Shown: positions 9,118-19,330, counted from the first letter of the stretch. The stretch: 64,000 bases of DNA from Cohnella sp. WQ 127256 (GCF_024519285.1 NZ_JAMZCY010000012.1:33518-97517); one strand, 5' to 3'. The notes: a model not told the origin generated them from the sequence alone. Made by a program: numbers and translations.

Positions 9118-10740
9118 TTACGTCTGATTTCGGTACTCCTTGGGGGTTAATCCGGTTACCTTCTTGAAAATATGGGTGAAATATTTGTAGTCATTGTAGC
9201 CCACCCGCTCTGCTACCTCGTAAATTTTGGCGCTGCTATCCTTCAACAATACTTTGGCCTTCTCTACACGATACTTATTTAACCATTCGGTAAAATGTTG
9301 CCCGGTCTCTTCCTTGAATATGCGACTAAAGTAATTCGGCGTCACGAATACTTGGGAGGAAATGTCCTCTAGCCTTATTTCTTCTGAGTAGTGTTCGTGG
9401 ATATACTTAATGGCAACGGAAACGATATTTTTGTAACGTACATTTTTGTACGCGGCGATAGATTCGATGAATACGTTAAATAAACCACCTAACCATTGCT
9501 GGATATCGTCTGTTGTTTCATATTTTTCTATTTCAGCATAAGGATTCAGCACCACTGACTTACTATCGCTCAGATCCACTCCCATTTGCTCGAGGTGTGC
9601 GATCGCCAAGATAACCCATTTCACGCTTATGTTTTTAATTTTCTCGTACGTAATATACGATTGTGCAAAATGTTTAAATCGAGTATCGAGCAATTCGTCA
9701 ATTTTCGCTTTATCCATCGTACTTAAGTACTCCAATAATTCCTTCTCATCCTCAGAAGGCAGCAGAATTTCACGCTTGGACTTGGAGGATTCCCCTTGAA
9801 TTTCGGATTCCACATCCTGATAAGCAATGATCTGCCCTTTCCCCTTATAAACTTTACATTGCATTGCGTATACGGCCTGACGATAGCTCTCATGAACATC
9901 CGCCAGTTCGCTTACATATTGACCTAATCCAATCGTAACGGACAGCTTCATGTATCGGGCAATACAACGTTGCGCTTCGATGCAGGTTTCCATGATACGG
10001 TGTTTATTATGCATATTAGCATTAAGCAACACATTAATATTATCGAATTCACTGTGACATGCTGTACATTGAAACACGGATGAGAATACTTCCTCCACGA
10101 TGTTGTTTATCGAGTAATGAATCAGTTCTTTTTCCCGATCCGAAACATGCTCTGTATTTAATCGAAAATCATCTACATCCACAACGACGACACCATACTC
10201 TGGTCCATCTAGCGGAATACGTAACTGAGCGGCCTTGTCAATTACCGCATCATTAATCTTCATGTCCCCTTTTAACAAGCGATTCAACCACATCCGCTGA
10301 ATATAAGGGAAATTCTCACGCATCAGAAACTGGTTGCTCTGTTCTTTTTCATTTTGAAGCTTTTCCTGAGTAATTTCGGTCCCTAATCTGCTAATAAGGG
10401 CTGATAATTCCTCCGCACCCACTGGCTTCATTAAATATTCGGTTACCCCAATCTTCAAAGCTTGTCTAGCATAGTCAAAATCATCATACCCGCTCAAAAT
10501 AATAATTCTGATATGTGGGTACTGCTCTTTCAATTGTTGAGCGAACTCTAATCCGTCCATATGCGGCATGCGAATGTCCGTAACCACGATATCCGGCTTC
10601 AAATCCTGAACGAGGTCTAAGGCTTGTTTGCCGTTCCGCGCCTCACCAACAATATCTACATTCAATGTCCACCAATCGATGGAAGTGCGAATTCCTCTGC
10701 GTATGATGGACTCATCATCGACGATCATCAGCTTGATCAT
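9118..10740 (-). CDS. YesN-type response regulator with AraC output domain
   Basis: This 540-residue regulator has a CheY-like receiver at about residues 1-120 (VDDES acidic pocket, phospho-acceptor Asp in DIVVTDIRMP, conserved Lys in EYLMKPVG). A long linker follows, then a C-terminal AraC pair of helix-turn-helices (LEDISSQVFVTPNYFSRIFK ... VGYNDYKYFTHIFKKVTGLT). It overlaps the kinase gene by 26 bases and is predicted to activate the transport/mannosidase operon next to it in response to extracellular sugar. Confidence 0.92.
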   Translation of the reverse strand: MIKLMIVDDESIIRRGIRTSIDWWTLNVDIVGEARNGKQALDLVQDLKPDIVVTDIRMPHMDGLEFAQQLKEQYPHIRIIILSGYDDFDYARQALKIGVTEYLMKPVGAEELSALISRLGTEITQEKLQNEKEQSNQFLMRENFPYIQRMWLNRLLKGDMKINDAVIDKAAQLRIPLDGPEYGVVVVDVDDFRLNTEHVSDREKELIHYSINNIVEEVFSSVFQCTACHSEFDNINVLLNANMHNKHRIMETCIEAQRCIARYMKLSVTIGLGQYVSELADVHESYRQAVYAMQCKVYKGKGQIIAYQDVESEIQGESSKSKREILLPSEDEKELLEYLSTMDKAKIDELLDTRFKHFAQSYITYEKIKNISVKWVILAIAHLEQMGVDLSDSKSVVLNPYAEIEKYETTDDIQQWLGGLFNVFIESIAAYKNVRYKNIVSVAIKYIHEHYSEEIRLEDISSQVFVTPNYFSRIFKEETGQHFTEWLNKYRVEKAKVLLKDSSAKIYEVAERVGYNDYKYFTHIFKKVTGLTPKEYRNQT

Positions 10741-12496
10741 GTGTCATCTCTCCCTTAATCCACGGTTGAATCACTTTAACGACGGTTCCTTCCGGTCGAT
10801 TCATAAATTCGATACCATATTGTTTACCAAAATACAGTTGAATACGATCATTAATATTTTTCACAGCGAAGCCCTTATTGTTGTCGCCATAATGCTCTAA
10901 CAAATGCTGGATCTCCTCCAAGTCAACGCCATTCCCTGAATCAGAGATATAGAAAACTAACAAATCTTGTTCTTGTTTGATTTCCACTCGAATAATACCT
11001 GAATCACCCTTTTTCTCAATCCCATGCACAATCGCATTTTCTACAAAGGGCTGCAAAATTAATTTAACAGTATGACAATCCAGCGTTTCCTCATCTACTG
11101 AAATTTGAAAATCAATCATTTCTTCATAGCGCTTTTGTTGAATAACGACATAATGGCGGAGATGCTCAACTTCATCGCGCACAGTCGTAATTTCGCGTCC
11201 ACTATTGAGGCTAAGTCTGAACAATTTGGACAACGCCTGTACAAGCTCGGACGTCTCGAACGCTTTTTCCATACGGCTCATCCAGTAAATCGTATCCAGT
11301 GTGTTATATAAGAAGTGGGGATTGATTTGCGCTTGGAAAGCCTTTAGCTCTGCTTCCTTCTTATTAAGCTGCGCTGTGTATACTTCAGATATCAATTCGC
11401 GTAATCGTTCAAGCATTTTATTAAAGCTTAGCCCTAATTGTGTAATTTCATCATTCCCTGAAACCGTAATATGGGCTGTAAAATGGTCATCTTCCACTTG
11501 ACTCATCAAGCCACTTAGCTTACGAATCGGGATTATAATTTGCCTTGAGAACAAATAGGCCATCCCCGCGCACACGATAAAAGTAATCAGAATTGTAATG
11601 ATAATAATCCGCGGGATGACTTGATTTTCTTTCAACAGCTCTTGCGCCGGTACGAGATGAAGGATATGCCAATTCAGAGGCTTTATCTCAACGTAAGTTA
11701 GCATATATGGCGTATGATCTATCGTAAGCTCCAAGTACCCTTGTTGGTTCACTAGCGCTAATGAGCCTCTAATAATATCTGGCATCATTAGGTTCTCATG
11801 ATTCACATTCGTCGACGCGATGATCGAATACTGCTCATTTACGAGATAATATCCGTCAATATCCCCGCTAAGGCGGCTCTCCAGCAATCCCCGTACAGCG
11901 TCCAGATCCATATTCATTTGTACAACACCCAGTGAAAGGGAGATATTGTTGATATCCTTTATCTCCCTTTCATAAGAGATGACTTTCTTTTTCGTTCCAT
12001 TTCCAAGTACAACATCATTTAAATGCCACCGTGGCTGCCCCTTACGTGCCAATATGTCGGAGATTTGATCTGGTCGTAAGGGTTGCACTTTTCCACGCGC
12101 ATTTAAACGGTTGTCGTGCAACCCTTCAAGCTGAATCGATTGTACAAATGATTTCATATTCGGTAAATTAGTCAACAGCTGCTCCGTTATTGCCTTTTGT
12201 TCGTTATAAGCGATCGGATCTTCATCCGTTTTCATTTTCAGAAATTGCCTAACCTCGCTTGATTGCATCATAAAAAGCGACGTATCGTTGAAAAAATCAA
12301 ACATGTATTCGAGGTTTTGCCCAATTTGCGACACCGTATTGAGATCTGACACGCTTACCTTTTGACGAATGATTTCCGAAGATTTGACATAAGACAATAT
12401 GCCCACTACCAGCAATGGAATAAGAACCAGAATTAAAATAAAAAATAAAATTTTGTACTGCAAGCTAATAAATCGCTTTCGACCCTTCTGTAACAT
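10715..12496 (-). CDS. YesM-type sensor histidine kinase
   Basis: This membrane sensor has a transmembrane helix near the N-terminus, an extracellular ligand-sensing region, a second helix (IIIITILITFIVCAGMAYLF), a HAMP segment, the His-containing motif FQAQINPHFLYNTLDTIYW and a C-terminal ATPase fold (PFVENAIVHGIEKKG, DSGNGVD). The start at 12496 is chosen because GGGGGAAGG lies just upstream; the open frame continues to 12538. It forms a pair with the overlapping YesN-type regulator. Confidence 0.92.
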   Translation of the reverse strand: MLQKGRKRFISLQYKILFFILILVLIPLLVVGILSYVKSSEIIRQKVSVSDLNTVSQIGQNLEYMFDFFNDTSLFMMQSSEVRQFLKMKTDEDPIAYNEQKAITEQLLTNLPNMKSFVQSIQLEGLHDNRLNARGKVQPLRPDQISDILARKGQPRWHLNDVVLGNGTKKKVISYEREIKDINNISLSLGVVQMNMDLDAVRGLLESRLSGDIDGYYLVNEQYSIIASTNVNHENLMMPDIIRGSLALVNQQGYLELTIDHTPYMLTYVEIKPLNWHILHLVPAQELLKENQVIPRIIIITILITFIVCAGMAYLFSRQIIIPIRKLSGLMSQVEDDHFTAHITVSGNDEITQLGLSFNKMLERLRELISEVYTAQLNKKEAELKAFQAQINPHFLYNTLDTIYWMSRMEKAFETSELVQALSKLFRLSLNSGREITTVRDEVEHLRHYVVIQQKRYEEMIDFQISVDEETLDCHTVKLILQPFVENAIVHGIEKKGDSGIIRVEIKQEQDLLVFYISDSGNGVDLEEIQHLLEHYGDNNKGFAVKNINDRIQLYFGKQYGIEFMNRPEGTVVKVIQPWIKGEMTHDQADDRR

Positions 12497-12653
12497 GACT
12501 ACCTTCCCCCACCTTTTCTTGCCTAAGTCATGATTCAACGACTATCCCAATCCCATACATTGTTTCAGAAAAATGAATATAGCATACATCTTTAAAGTGA
12601 AACAACCGACCAGCCATCCCGATTAGTGTCACATCTCATAGATAATTGGACAT

Positions 12654-12682
12654 TTGAATAGTTTTTTTTATGTTTTTATCCT
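12654..12682 (+). promoter_or_regulatory. Candidate promoter of the divergent glycosidase gene
   Basis: TTGAAT (12654-12659) and TATCCT (12677-12682) are 17 bases apart. They lie in the 245-base region between the kinase gene and the plus-strand glycosidase, about 60 bases before the chosen start. This is a consensus match only. Confidence 0.3.
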
Positions 12683-12741
12683 TTGTGACATGATAATGTT
12701 GGATTATTATGAGTATCGTGCCGAAAGGGGACAATTCAACT

Positions 12742-15700
12742 ATGAATCACATCGTTGTTTTATATGATCCAACATTTCCTTATGCTGGTGACCAAATCGA
12801 TCAAGCTTCCTTAATCAAGCTCGAAGAAGGAGCAACTGTTGTTAGCGTCGATGCACTTGACGAAGCATTAGCTGCACTAGAAGGTGGAAGTTTTGTTAAC
12901 CTACATGCCCCCTATTTCCCTAAAGATAGCTGGAATCAAATTTTAAGCTATCTAAAGCGCGGCGGTTCGTTGCTCAGTATCGGAGGAGCTCCATTCCGTA
13001 TTCCCGTATACCAAGAGAATGGTCAATGGGTGGAAGAGGTTCAACAAACTTCCTACCATCAGCATTTGAACATACATGAGGCCATGCCTGTTCAGCCTGA
13101 GCCCTTCGATCATTTGGTCGGATCCCTAGATAATCCCGTTTGTTCACCATACATCAATGGATTAACGATAGAGCCAACATTCAGCTTAGTGTTGCATGTA
13201 AGTAAGGAGACGTTAATCCCACATGAAATGGGCTCTTTAGGCACGATGAACACACATATCCAACCTTTAGTTACAGCAATCTCTAAGGATGGCCGAGAAG
13301 TAGGCGCACCTATTGTGATGCTCGAAAATGTACGAGGAGTGTATGCCGGAAGTCGGTGGATGTTCGTTAATCAGCCTCTTCGAGCTTCGTTCTGGAATGC
13401 TATGGGTGCGGAAGCGGTTATGGCATGGGCGGAATACAGCGCTCGTGGCGTTACAGAATTATGGTTAAAACCGAGCTATGCCAGCTATGATCCAGGAGAT
13501 CGGGCTAAGTTTAAGTTCCAATGGCAAACGCTTGGTGAACTAGGAGATAACTCCAACAAGGAATGGTCAGTTAAGCTTGTATTCGGTAAAGATCAAGGTG
13601 GAGAACCTCATGCTGAATGGACACAAACTTACGTGTTGGCAGGCTCGCGTGAGCAACAGTCCTTCACGATTAACGTGCCGTTAGAGTTACAAGCGGGGCA
13701 ATATACGATGCGTGCCGATCTGACTTCGAATACCGGTGAAAGTAAGACGATGCGTCAAGGCATTTGGTGCTGGGATGAGCAAATGCTTCAGGAAGGTGAA
13801 CCCATCACCTGTGATCGTGATTACTTCTTCAAGGATGGTCGTCCGTTACCTCTTGTGGGAATGACCTATATGACTAGTGATGTTGCTCGTAACTTCCTAT
13901 TCTTGCCGAATGTGGCGGTATGGGATCGAGATATGGACGCGATGAAAAAAGCAGGTATCAACTATATCCGTACCGGAATTTGGACAGGCTATCGTCAAAT
14001 GATGCTACTCGATGGTCATCCGTCAGAAGACGTGCTACGGGCGATTGATGCCTTTGTTATGACTGCGAAGAAGCATGATCTTGAGCTTACTTTCTGCTTC
14101 TTCTCATTCGCTCCAGAGCTGTGGGAAGGATTAAATCCCTATCTTGATCCGCGTAGCGTAGAAGCTCAAAAACGTTTTGTCGGATCCATCGTCTCGCGTC
14201 ACAGCAAGACAACGAACGTCCACTGGGATTTGATCAACGAACCATCTATGTTCGATCCGAAACGGATTTTCTCTAAAGGTCCACGTAGTGCACATGATCC
14301 TTATGAGAAAGCGGCTTATATCGAATGGTTGACTCAACGTCATGGCTCGATCCGCGAGCTTCAACAACGTTGGGGAATGACACCGGTCAATCTTCCAAGC
14401 TTTGAAGCAGTCCGTATTCCGGAAGATAGTGACATCAATTCGGACATTCAGGATGTACACTCAGGTAAGAAGGGTACACGTTGGCTGGATTATGCATTAT
14501 TCTCCATGGATATGCTGAACCGTTGGGCTAACGAGCTAAATGAAACGATCCGTTCATTTGCACCAAATCACCTCATTACGATTGGACAAGACGAAGGGTT
14601 AAATGCACAGCGCCCTTCCCCATTCTTCTATGAAAAGGCTATGGATTACACCACAAACCATTCCTGGTGGTTAATGGACCAGCTCGTATGGGACGGCATA
14701 TTTGCCAAAACACCGTACAAGCCGAATGTCATCCAAGAAACAGGTATTATGTATGTGGAAACCCCGGACGGTATGGCTAAGCGGAGCGAAGAAGAATTAC
14801 GCAATATTCTTGAGCGCAAATATGCTTATGCATTTTCCACAGGTGGAGCAGGAGCCGTACAATGGCTGTGGAACACAAATTACTTCATGAACAACGTTAA
14901 CGAATCGAATATTGGGGCATTGCGTGCAGATGGCACCGAAAAGCCTGAAGCGAATGTTTCCTATGATTTCGGTCAATTTATGGGCGAAATCCGTGATTTG
15001 TTCGTCGGTCGTAAATTAGAGGATATCGTCATGATATTCCCGTATTCGAACGATTTATCCAACCGTCGCTTCGCTGTGGAAGCCACAAGTCGTGCGACAC
15101 GAGTGCTTGCTCATGATATGAATGTACCCTTCCGAGCGATGGGCGAATATCAGCTAGAAGCACTAAATGATCAGCCTGCTAAGCTCATTATTGTGCCAAG
15201 TGCGCATAATTTCAGCGACGCAGCTATGGAACAACTGCTTGATCATGTTGCTAAGCATGAAACAACTTTATTATTTACCGGGCCTAGCAGCTTGGATGAA
15301 TATTGGCATAAGTCTGATCGGTTTAGCGAGCTGTTCGGTTCCCGCTCAGTTGGCAATGTGCTACGTGAGGAAATGTTCACGCTGGACGGACAGAACGTAC
15401 ACCTCTCTTATGGCGGACGTAAAATTGCCAAGCTAGCGAAAGAGGCTGTGCTTGAATCGGTGGATGGTAAAGTGGTGAAATCTACTGCTTCTGTGCGAGA
15501 GTTGAAGCTAGGGAAAGGTCGAATTCTCTGGTGTGGATTGCCTGTTGAAATGAATGATCGTGCGGATTCAATCGCTACATTGTACCGTCACGCGATTGTG
15601 CAAGCCGGCGTTACACCAGAGCTGGTCTGGGAGCAAGGCGGCGAATACTCCGGCGTATATGGTCGCAAGCTAAGCTTCAAGGATGGCGACTTGTATATCT

Positions 15701-15873
15701 TTGTTTCCGAATTTGGAGCAGATGCAGACGTTCGGATAACCAATCCAATTACGAGCCAAACGTATTCGTTCACATTAGAAAGCGAACGTACCGTCATGTT
15801 CACGACAGATTGCAACGGTAAGCTTCAAACGGTATACCGTCCTCATGAGGTTAACGTTATCGTTCAGGGCTAA
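12742..15873 (+). CDS. Large multidomain glycoside hydrolase (clan GH-A-like)
   Basis: This 1043-residue enzyme has no signal peptide. Residues about 1-350 form beta-rich and class I glutaminase-like segments. A TIM-barrel follows, with WDLINEPSMFDP (general acid/base Glu at the end of strand 4) and NVIQETGIMY (nucleophile Glu at strand 7), the spacing typical of clan GH-A. The C-terminal part resembles the trimerisation-like and beta domains of GH42-type enzymes (KLIIVPSAHNFSD). The start is ATG 12742, with AAAGGGG 9 bases upstream. Divergent from the YesMN genes, it probably acts on the glycan imported by the locus. The family is not certain; a beta-mannosidase or beta-galactosidase are the best guesses. 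Confidence 0.75.
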   Translation: MNHIVVLYDPTFPYAGDQIDQASLIKLEEGATVVSVDALDEALAALEGGSFVNLHAPYFPKDSWNQILSYLKRGGSLLSIGGAPFRIPVYQENGQWVEEVQQTSYHQHLNIHEAMPVQPEPFDHLVGSLDNPVCSPYINGLTIEPTFSLVLHVSKETLIPHEMGSLGTMNTHIQPLVTAISKDGREVGAPIVMLENVRGVYAGSRWMFVNQPLRASFWNAMGAEAVMAWAEYSARGVTELWLKPSYASYDPGDRAKFKFQWQTLGELGDNSNKEWSVKLVFGKDQGGEPHAEWTQTYVLAGSREQQSFTINVPLELQAGQYTMRADLTSNTGESKTMRQGIWCWDEQMLQEGEPITCDRDYFFKDGRPLPLVGMTYMTSDVARNFLFLPNVAVWDRDMDAMKKAGINYIRTGIWTGYRQMMLLDGHPSEDVLRAIDAFVMTAKKHDLELTFCFFSFAPELWEGLNPYLDPRSVEAQKRFVGSIVSRHSKTTNVHWDLINEPSMFDPKRIFSKGPRSAHDPYEKAAYIEWLTQRHGSIRELQQRWGMTPVNLPSFEAVRIPEDSDINSDIQDVHSGKKGTRWLDYALFSMDMLNRWANELNETIRSFAPNHLITIGQDEGLNAQRPSPFFYEKAMDYTTNHSWWLMDQLVWDGIFAKTPYKPNVIQETGIMYVETPDGMAKRSEEELRNILERKYAYAFSTGGAGAVQWLWNTNYFMNNVNESNIGALRADGTEKPEANVSYDFGQFMGEIRDLFVGRKLEDIVMIFPYSNDLSNRRFAVEATSRATRVLAHDMNVPFRAMGEYQLEALNDQPAKLIIVPSAHNFSDAAMEQLLDHVAKHETTLLFTGPSSLDEYWHKSDRFSELFGSRSVGNVLREEMFTLDGQNVHLSYGGRKIAKLAKEAVLESVDGKVVKSTASVRELKLGKGRILWCGLPVEMNDRADSIATLYRHAIVQAGVTPELVWEQGGEYSGVYGRKLSFKDGDLYIFVSEFGADADVRITNPITSQTYSFTLESERTVMFTTDCNGKLQTVYRPHEVNVIVQG

Positions 15874-15891
15874 CATTAGAACAATTAAACG

Positions 15892-15934
15892 CAACAGCGC
15901 GAACCGTAAGAGTTACCGGTTCGCGCTGTTTGCA
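15892..15934 (+). terminator. Rho-independent terminator
   Basis: CAACAGCGCGAACCG pairs with CGGTTCGCGCTGTTTG, 20 bases after the glycosidase stop. It probably also serves the convergent acyltransferase gene. Confidence 0.8.
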
Positions 15935-15961
15935 TTTCAATATGCAATGGATTCCAAATCG

Positions 15962-16594
15962 CTATTGATCAGCTTCAGAAGCTTCGGAACCCCCTCTTCT
16001 TATCCACGTACGTAACACCATTCTGTGGGTATACACTAGAATAACAAAGTTGCCAAGCCACACCCACCATATGGCAGCAGAAAACGTACTTAACATTAAG
16101 TAGATGGACAGGAGCATCATGCCGGTCACGACTTGCAAGCCTCCCGCTTCCACGGGGTTAAGTATGCACTTCCTCTTGTTTATCAAATGCGTCAAAACCA
16201 CCAACAGAGCTAAAATGACGGCGTAGACCAATGAAATCTCGAACCCCGTTAATGCACTCCATATCCCGAAGGTGACGGCAATGGCTTTTCCTCCCCTCCC
16301 TCTAAGAAAGGGAGAAAAAGCATGACCTGCAATCGGTGCTATAGCTAAAGGAATGATAAGATTACCTTGGGCATATTCGCTTCCCCTAATCAGCATAAGA
16401 GGAACATATCCTTTAAGGAAATCCAACATAATACCGGCAATCCCGAATAGATAACCTGATGACTTCCACAAGTTCATCGCACCCGGATTTCCGTCGCCAA
16501 CGGCTTTCAGATCTTTGTTAGTCATAAGACCCAACCAATATGAAAACATCAGTGAACCCGAAAGGAATGAACCCGCAGTCAACAAAATGATCAT
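15962..16594 (-). CDS. PlsY-like glycerol-3-phosphate acyltransferase paralogue
   Basis: This integral membrane protein of about 210 residues carries the PlsY family motifs: GDGNPGAMN, a middle LDFLKGYVP and GHAFSPFLRGRGGKA. PlsY enzymes transfer acyl from acyl-phosphate to glycerol-3-phosphate. Using the ATG at 16594 gives a one-base TGATG overlap with the glycosyltransferase stop and a nearby GGAG; the frame extends upstream to 16636. Pairing with a GT2 enzyme suggests a specialised role, such as acylating a glycosylated lipid, rather than the housekeeping PlsY. Confidence 0.8.
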   Translation of the reverse strand: MIILLTAGSFLSGSLMFSYWLGLMTNKDLKAVGDGNPGAMNLWKSSGYLFGIAGIMLDFLKGYVPLMLIRGSEYAQGNLIIPLAIAPIAGHAFSPFLRGRGGKAIAVTFGIWSALTGFEISLVYAVILALLVVLTHLINKRKCILNPVEAGGLQVVTGMMLLSIYLMLSTFSAAIWWVWLGNFVILVYTHRMVLRTWIRRGGSEASEADQ

Positions 16595-17685
16595 CAACTC
16601 CGTTTGCCTCCTACTCGGATGTGCCTTCCCTTCCATCTTACTTTCCTTAGAATAACGACCTGGTACAACGAATACAGCATGATACCAATGAAAAATAGGG
16701 TCGACACAACATGCAGAATGGGTATCACGAACCCAAATGCACCCACATATCTAATGAAATAAAACAATTGAACCATATACATGAGATAACCGATGAATAA
16801 CGGCACTGCCCATGAAGTGTTCGCAAATATAAACACAGTCCCCGAAACGATGAGTCCCACCACCCACATCGCTATGGGGATAATCGTCAACAGGCTTAGT
16901 GTTGAGGTGCTTAGGACAGCACCTTTACTGAAGCCCTCAATTTCACTTTGGATGCCTTGCGGGTACATACGGAACGATACTAAGCCGTACCCGATATAAT
17001 TGTTGATCGGGACACCAGCTTCACTAAATTTCGATCCCAGAAACAAATCGTCCAGCACCTCGGATTTCACGCTTTCATGCCCGTTGATTTTTTCATAATC
17101 CTCTCTTAAAGCCAGGATACAGGAGCCATAAAGTCCTTTTCCCGGATTTCTTCGTTCGAAAATCGAAGTGAACGTGAAGATTCCAAGCATATTCAACACC
17201 ATGGCGAGCTTCTCATACAGCTTCTCCGTATGATGAAAGGGAACAACCGAGATGACGCCCTTCGAGCGTTCCCTCGCTTGAATTAATGCTGATAATGCGT
17301 TAGGTGCCAGCCTAATATCCGCATCCAAAAAGGCGAAGACATCGCCAGAGGCGTGCAAATATCCATTCCACACGGCCCAGCTCTTCCCTGTCCATCCCTC
17401 TGGGATGCTACTATTGGGAATCACCTTGACCCCATAGCTTTCCGCTATCTCCCTAGTCCGGTCATCTGAGAAATCATCTACAACAATGATTTCAAAGGGG
17501 TGAACAGTTTGCGACTTAAGGGAATCAAGCAGATGTGGTAAATTACATTGTTCATTTCTAGCAGGAATGATAACAGACAGCCTTCGTAGATTCTGATGAG
17601 GCTCATGGGTAAGGGGCAACGTGTTTTTTCGAAACAGAAAAAAGCCTGAGAGGCATCCGACTAGCAATAGAATAACCATCCACAT
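16594..17685 (-). CDS. Membrane glycosyltransferase family 2 (CrtQ-like)
   Basis: The 363 residues comprise an N-terminal anchor (MWMVILLLVGCLSGFFLF), a GT-A domain with SVIIPARNEQCNLPHLLDSL, VVDDFSDD, the metal-binding DADIRL and VLDDLFLG, and three or four C-terminal helices. The architecture resembles carotenoid/diaponeurosporenoate glycosyltransferases and hopanoid-type GT2 enzymes. It is translationally coupled to the PlsY-like gene. Acceptor and sugar are unknown; no carotenoid synthesis genes are in the window. Confidence 0.8.
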   Translation of the reverse strand: MWMVILLLVGCLSGFFLFRKNTLPLTHEPHQNLRRLSVIIPARNEQCNLPHLLDSLKSQTVHPFEIIVVDDFSDDRTREIAESYGVKVIPNSSIPEGWTGKSWAVWNGYLHASGDVFAFLDADIRLAPNALSALIQARERSKGVISVVPFHHTEKLYEKLAMVLNMLGIFTFTSIFERRNPGKGLYGSCILALREDYEKINGHESVKSEVLDDLFLGSKFSEAGVPINNYIGYGLVSFRMYPQGIQSEIEGFSKGAVLSTSTLSLLTIIPIAMWVVGLIVSGTVFIFANTSWAVPLFIGYLMYMVQLFYFIRYVGAFGFVIPILHVVSTLFFIGIMLYSLYQVVILRKVRWKGRHIRVGGKRS

Positions 17686-17872
17686 GTACTGATCCCCCTT
17701 CGTACTTCTATATCTATGAGGGGATGGCTTGTATTAGTTAATTGATTATTTCTTTCTAGAACTTTGTACTATCGAAATATTGCTATCCTATTCGTATCGT
17801 ATTATCTATAGTCTATCGACCGTTTATAATAATGAATAATGAATGATACAGAGGTTCAGTTGGAGGGATTAC

Positions 17873-18832
17873 ATGACTATACGTCAACAAGACATGCTAA
17901 ATTTCAAATATGAAGAGATCACGGGATGTACGTTAGTAGATGTCCCCTACGCGTTTAGCTATAACGAAACTTTACTCTATCTGACTAGGTCAACTATGGA
18001 GTGCTTACATCATGTGGAGAATCGCCATATTTATAAGCTCATTGAGATTGAGCATGAGCCCATCTTAATCGAAATTAGCGAAAGCGATGCTTCTACTATT
18101 TGGATCCGCCTTGTGGATAGTCTACCTCGTGATCGTACCGTTTGGGAGTCGATTGTTCATTATGTGCAGGAGTGGTTCGATCTCCATAGAGATTTAGCCC
18201 CCTTCTATCACATAGCAGCGAATGATCCCCTACTCAGCAAGCTGGCAACCGATTATTACGGCATGCGCATTATCGGAGTCCCTGATTTGTTCGAAGCGTT
18301 ATGCTGGGCTGTCATCGGGCAACAGATCAATCTGACATTCGCATATACGTTGAAAAAGCGTTTCGTTGAAGCATTTGGTAAGCCTATGGAGTGGAACAGT
18401 CGTACATATTGGCTGTTCCCAAAGCCAGAAGATGTTGCTTCTATATTAGTAGATGATTTGAAGAAGCTACAGTTTACGAGTAAGAAAGCTGAGTACATTA
18501 TCCATATCGCTCAACTCATGCAACAGGGAGAGCTCTCGAAGCATGCACTGCTGTCATCCTCTGATTTCAAAGCGATTGAGTCGCAGCTGATAACGATACG
18601 AGGAATTGGACCTTGGACGGCTAACTATGTGCTGATGCGGTGTTTCAGAGATCCTTCTGCATTCCCGATCGGAGATGCTGCCTTACAAACTGCACTGAAA
18701 CTCCTGCTAAATAGATCACAAAAGCCTTCCTTGGATGAAATCAAGCAACTCTTCTTCCCTTGGAAGGAGTGGGAAGCCTATGCGGTTTTCTATCTATGGC
18801 GAAGCCTGACGCCTGTTGATGCGACTCCCTAG
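17873..18832 (+). CDS. alkA: DNA-3-methyladenine glycosylase II, AlkA type
   Basis: This base-excision enzyme of about 319 residues removes alkylated purines. The HhH-GPD domain is clear: ALCWAVIGQQINLTFAYTL, the hairpin ITIRGIGPWTANYVLMRC, and the catalytic Asp in FPIGDAALQ. The start ATG 17873 follows GGAGGGATTAC; the frame opens slightly earlier. The convergent adaA-adaB genes about 0.6 kb away make an adaptive-response cluster like that of Bacillus, although here alkA is on the opposite strand. Confidence 0.9.
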   Translation: MTIRQQDMLNFKYEEITGCTLVDVPYAFSYNETLLYLTRSTMECLHHVENRHIYKLIEIEHEPILIEISESDASTIWIRLVDSLPRDRTVWESIVHYVQEWFDLHRDLAPFYHIAANDPLLSKLATDYYGMRIIGVPDLFEALCWAVIGQQINLTFAYTLKKRFVEAFGKPMEWNSRTYWLFPKPEDVASILVDDLKKLQFTSKKAEYIIHIAQLMQQGELSKHALLSSSDFKAIESQLITIRGIGPWTANYVLMRCFRDPSAFPIGDAALQTALKLLLNRSQKPSLDEIKQLFFPWKEWEAYAVFYLWRSLTPVDATP

Positions 18833-18895
18833 CTCCCTTATCCGACCACTAATAACCTCCACACCTCTTGGGAATAATTCCTGAGAGGTGATTTT

Positions 18896-19330
18896 ATGAA
18901 ATTCAGAATAATGGTCGCTTTAACCGTCATTTCTCTACTTTTTGCTACTGATGATGTTAAATCCAAAGAACTATCTACTGTCGCTGTCTTTGATGTTAAG
19001 CAAGAGAAGGTAGTAAAAGTAATGCCCTTAACCGCTGAGTTAAAAGACTCAGTGCTTGAGCTTCTCCAATCCTCGCCCACTGTATATGGAGGTTTTTCCA
19101 TGAATCCGTCAAGTGGACTCGTTCTCCATATCCCATTCCCATCACCCATACAAGTTCCTCACAAGTACTATTCAAACAAGATTAACGAGTTGTATTTATT
19201 CCTTGAGCACGGCGCTAAGCCAACAGCACTATTGTTTCTAGATAATCACAAACAAATCATCGTTGTATTGGATGTTGATCTTCAGAAGTTTGTTCATCAG
19301 AATGATTTAAGTTCGATCTGGAATGATTAA
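18896..19330 (+). CDS. Small exported protein of unknown function
   Basis: The 144-residue protein has an N-terminal signal-like helix (MKFRIMVALTVISLLFA), then a soluble part with no motif I recognise. GAGAGGTGATTTT precedes the ATG. It may be co-transcribed with alkA, 63 bases upstream, but has no known link to repair. Confidence 0.7.
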   Translation: MKFRIMVALTVISLLFATDDVKSKELSTVAVFDVKQEKVVKVMPLTAELKDSVLELLQSSPTVYGGFSMNPSSGLVLHIPFPSPIQVPHKYYSNKINELYLFLEHGAKPTALLFLDNHKQIIVVLDVDLQKFVHQNDLSSIWND

